From contig JAOQAF010000082.1 of the NCBI GenBank assembly GCA_025963735.1, forward strand, positions 1 to 35,783: a stretch of 35,783 bases of DNA, in the 5' to 3' direction. A program made the position numbers and the translations under genes. This DNA is from Bacteroidota bacterium (GTDB lineage: Bacteria > Bacteroidota > Bacteroidia > B-17B0 > Aurantibacillaceae). A model generated the notes under the pieces. The model did no database searches. It saw only the letters and a program-made list of their open reading frames with translations, and was not told the DNA's origin. Shown piece after piece: positions 34,771 to 35,783 of this stretch; the first letter of the stretch is position 1, and each line of letters starts with the position of its first letter.

Positions 34771-35783
34771 ATGAAAAAAATTAATGTGGTAATTGTATTT
34801 ATTTTTCTGTGGTTCAGCAATGGATACAGGGCACAAATAATCATTGAAGAAGAGTTTAACGGCGGTACTACTGCGCCCGGCGGGTGGATTTTTACTTCAA
34901 TAACAGCCACTATGAATAGTGTGTCCAATTACGGTAAAAGTCAGCCCAGTGTGGTGATGGATGCCACGGGAGACCAAATAACTTCCGCCTCTTTTGTTGC
35001 AGGAACTGCTAATACTATATCTTTCTGGGCCGTATCTACCAGTGGTGCACCAAACACCTCAGACATTATTACGGCGCAATATTTTAACGGTTCATGGAAC
35101 AATTGTACCCCTGCCACTTTTACATTTAATACAACAACACGCATGTTTGAGGCTACTTTTCCAAACACCGCTACCAGGGTAAGATTAACATATACAAAAT
35201 CTTCTGTTAATGTTGCAATTGATGACTTTACGGTTTTAAATAATACCGGAACTTGTACTACAAACAGTTTCTTATGGTTTACTAGTATAGTTTATAACAG
35301 CTGTAATGCTGCATGTGAAGGTACTGATGAGTTTTTATCTTTTCAAAATGGAAATTCATCATTAAGTTTATCGGATTTGGAAATTACAGTTCCCACTTCC
35401 GGTGTAGGCCAGGAAGGCACCACTTTTTGCGGAAACAGCGCAAATCCCTGTGACGAATTTTTTACAACCAATGCAGCCTACGTTACTGCCTTAAATGGTG
35501 TTGCCGGGTGCGCGGGATTTTTTCTTTCCCCGCCGGGGAATGTGATTCCGGCAAATGGAAGAGTTTTAGTTTTTATGGGAAATCCGCCTTCGTCAACCAT
35601 CAATTTTGGAAGCTTGTGTAGCGGAGGTGGTAATTATTATTGTGTTTTTGTAAGTAATACTACTAATTGCGCAGGACGTTATTCTAATAATGTGAATGCT
35701 TTAAGATATACTACGATAAGAAACAGAGGTACTGGATGTTCCGTGGAACGATCCTTTAATCCGAGTTTAGGTATCAATACCGA
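34771..35783 (+). CDS. Secreted lamin-tail-like protein, 5' part (runs off the right edge)
   Basis: The frame is open from ATG 34771 to the last base, 337 full codons. Residues 1-21 are a signal peptide (VVIVFIFLWFSNGYRA). Residues about 24-150 are a Ser/Thr-rich beta sandwich (EEFNGGTTAPGGWIF; FVAGTANTISFWAVST; VAIDDFTVLNNTG). The part from about residue 165 (SFLWFTSIVYNSCNAACEGT, then DEFLSFQNG, and PANGRVLVFMGNPP) resembles lamin-tail domains found in large Bacteroidota surface proteins. Many cysteines suggest disulfides outside the cytosol. A C-terminal sorting domain is expected beyond the window but cannot be seen. Likely a T9SS cargo or adhesin; function unknown. Confidence 0.8.
   Translation, partial: MKKINVVIVFIFLWFSNGYRAQIIIEEEFNGGTTAPGGWIFTSITATMNSVSNYGKSQPSVVMDATGDQITSASFVAGTANTISFWAVSTSGAPNTSDIITAQYFNGSWNNCTPATFTFNTTTRMFEATFPNTATRVRLTYTKSSVNVAIDDFTVLNNTGTCTTNSFLWFTSIVYNSCNAACEGTDEFLSFQNGNSSLSLSDLEITVPTSGVGQEGTTFCGNSANPCDEFFTTNAAYVTALNGVAGCAGFFLSPPGNVIPANGRVLVFMGNPPSSTINFGSLCSGGGNYYCVFVSNTTNCAGRYSNNVNALRYTTIRNRGTGCSVERSFNPSLGINT

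Overview
The window is a piece of an AT-rich Bacteroidota chromosome, most likely Flavobacteriales or a close relative. The evidence is: Bacteroidota-type promoters (TTG/TTTG about 18-23 nt upstream of TAnnTTTG) at several genes; a secreted protein with a type IX secretion (T9SS) C-terminal sorting domain; BshB1 for bacillithiol; a long-form urocanate hydratase; two OmpA-family envelope proteins; a DEAD helicase followed by a cold-shock protein; and LpxD (a Gram-negative lipid A enzyme) in an operon-like run.

Region 1 (1-2.78 kb) is the accessory part. It holds the 3' end of an unrecognised charged coiled-coil gene, a possible 31-residue membrane peptide overlapping that gene and a hairpin, a 77-residue unknown protein, an orphan STAS-like/GHKL-ATPase/STAS-like (DUF4325) protein, a remnant of a coding frame, a 12-bp inverted repeat and a terminator. 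It looks like the edge of an integrated element, but no integrase or tRNA target is visible.

Region 2 (2.78-8.13 kb) holds an OmpA-family protein, a small unknown gene followed by a GDCCVxC-type zinc-ribbon-like protein, a DEAD-box helicase plus CspA-like cold-shock pair with a long leader and an internal hairpin, and a three-histidine-box fatty acid desaturase. The last three suit a cold-adaptation theme (RNA unwinding, RNA chaperoning, membrane fluidity), though nothing here proves co-regulation.

Region 3 (8.13-16.53 kb) is mostly housekeeping: metG with an overlapping secreted unknown gene; a NUMOD4/HNH-derived DNA-binding protein that has lost its catalytic histidine; an LD-carboxypeptidase and an alpha/beta hydrolase; then, on the minus strand, a glycosyltransferase, lpxD and bshB1 as a tight run.

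Region 4 (16.6-23.2 kb) is a plus-strand run of murB, a GT4 glycosyltransferase, an SDR epimerase/dehydratase, an asparagine synthase-like amidotransferase, a second glycosyltransferase and a WcaF-like acetyltransferase. Overlaps or very short gaps link these genes. It looks like a small surface-glycan module that assembles and decorates (amidates, acetylates) a saccharide; no flippase, polymerase or priming transferase is in view.

Region 5 (23.2-35.8 kb) contains the bifunctional (p)ppGpp enzyme, acs-ogt, an OmpA-family lipoprotein with coiled coil followed by mscL, hutU, a T9SS-exported polysaccharide deacetylase-like protein, a DUF5522 protein with a periplasmic redoxin, and the 5' part of a secreted lamin-tail-like protein that runs off the right edge. 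No rRNA, tRNA, CRISPR array or insertion sequence was seen.
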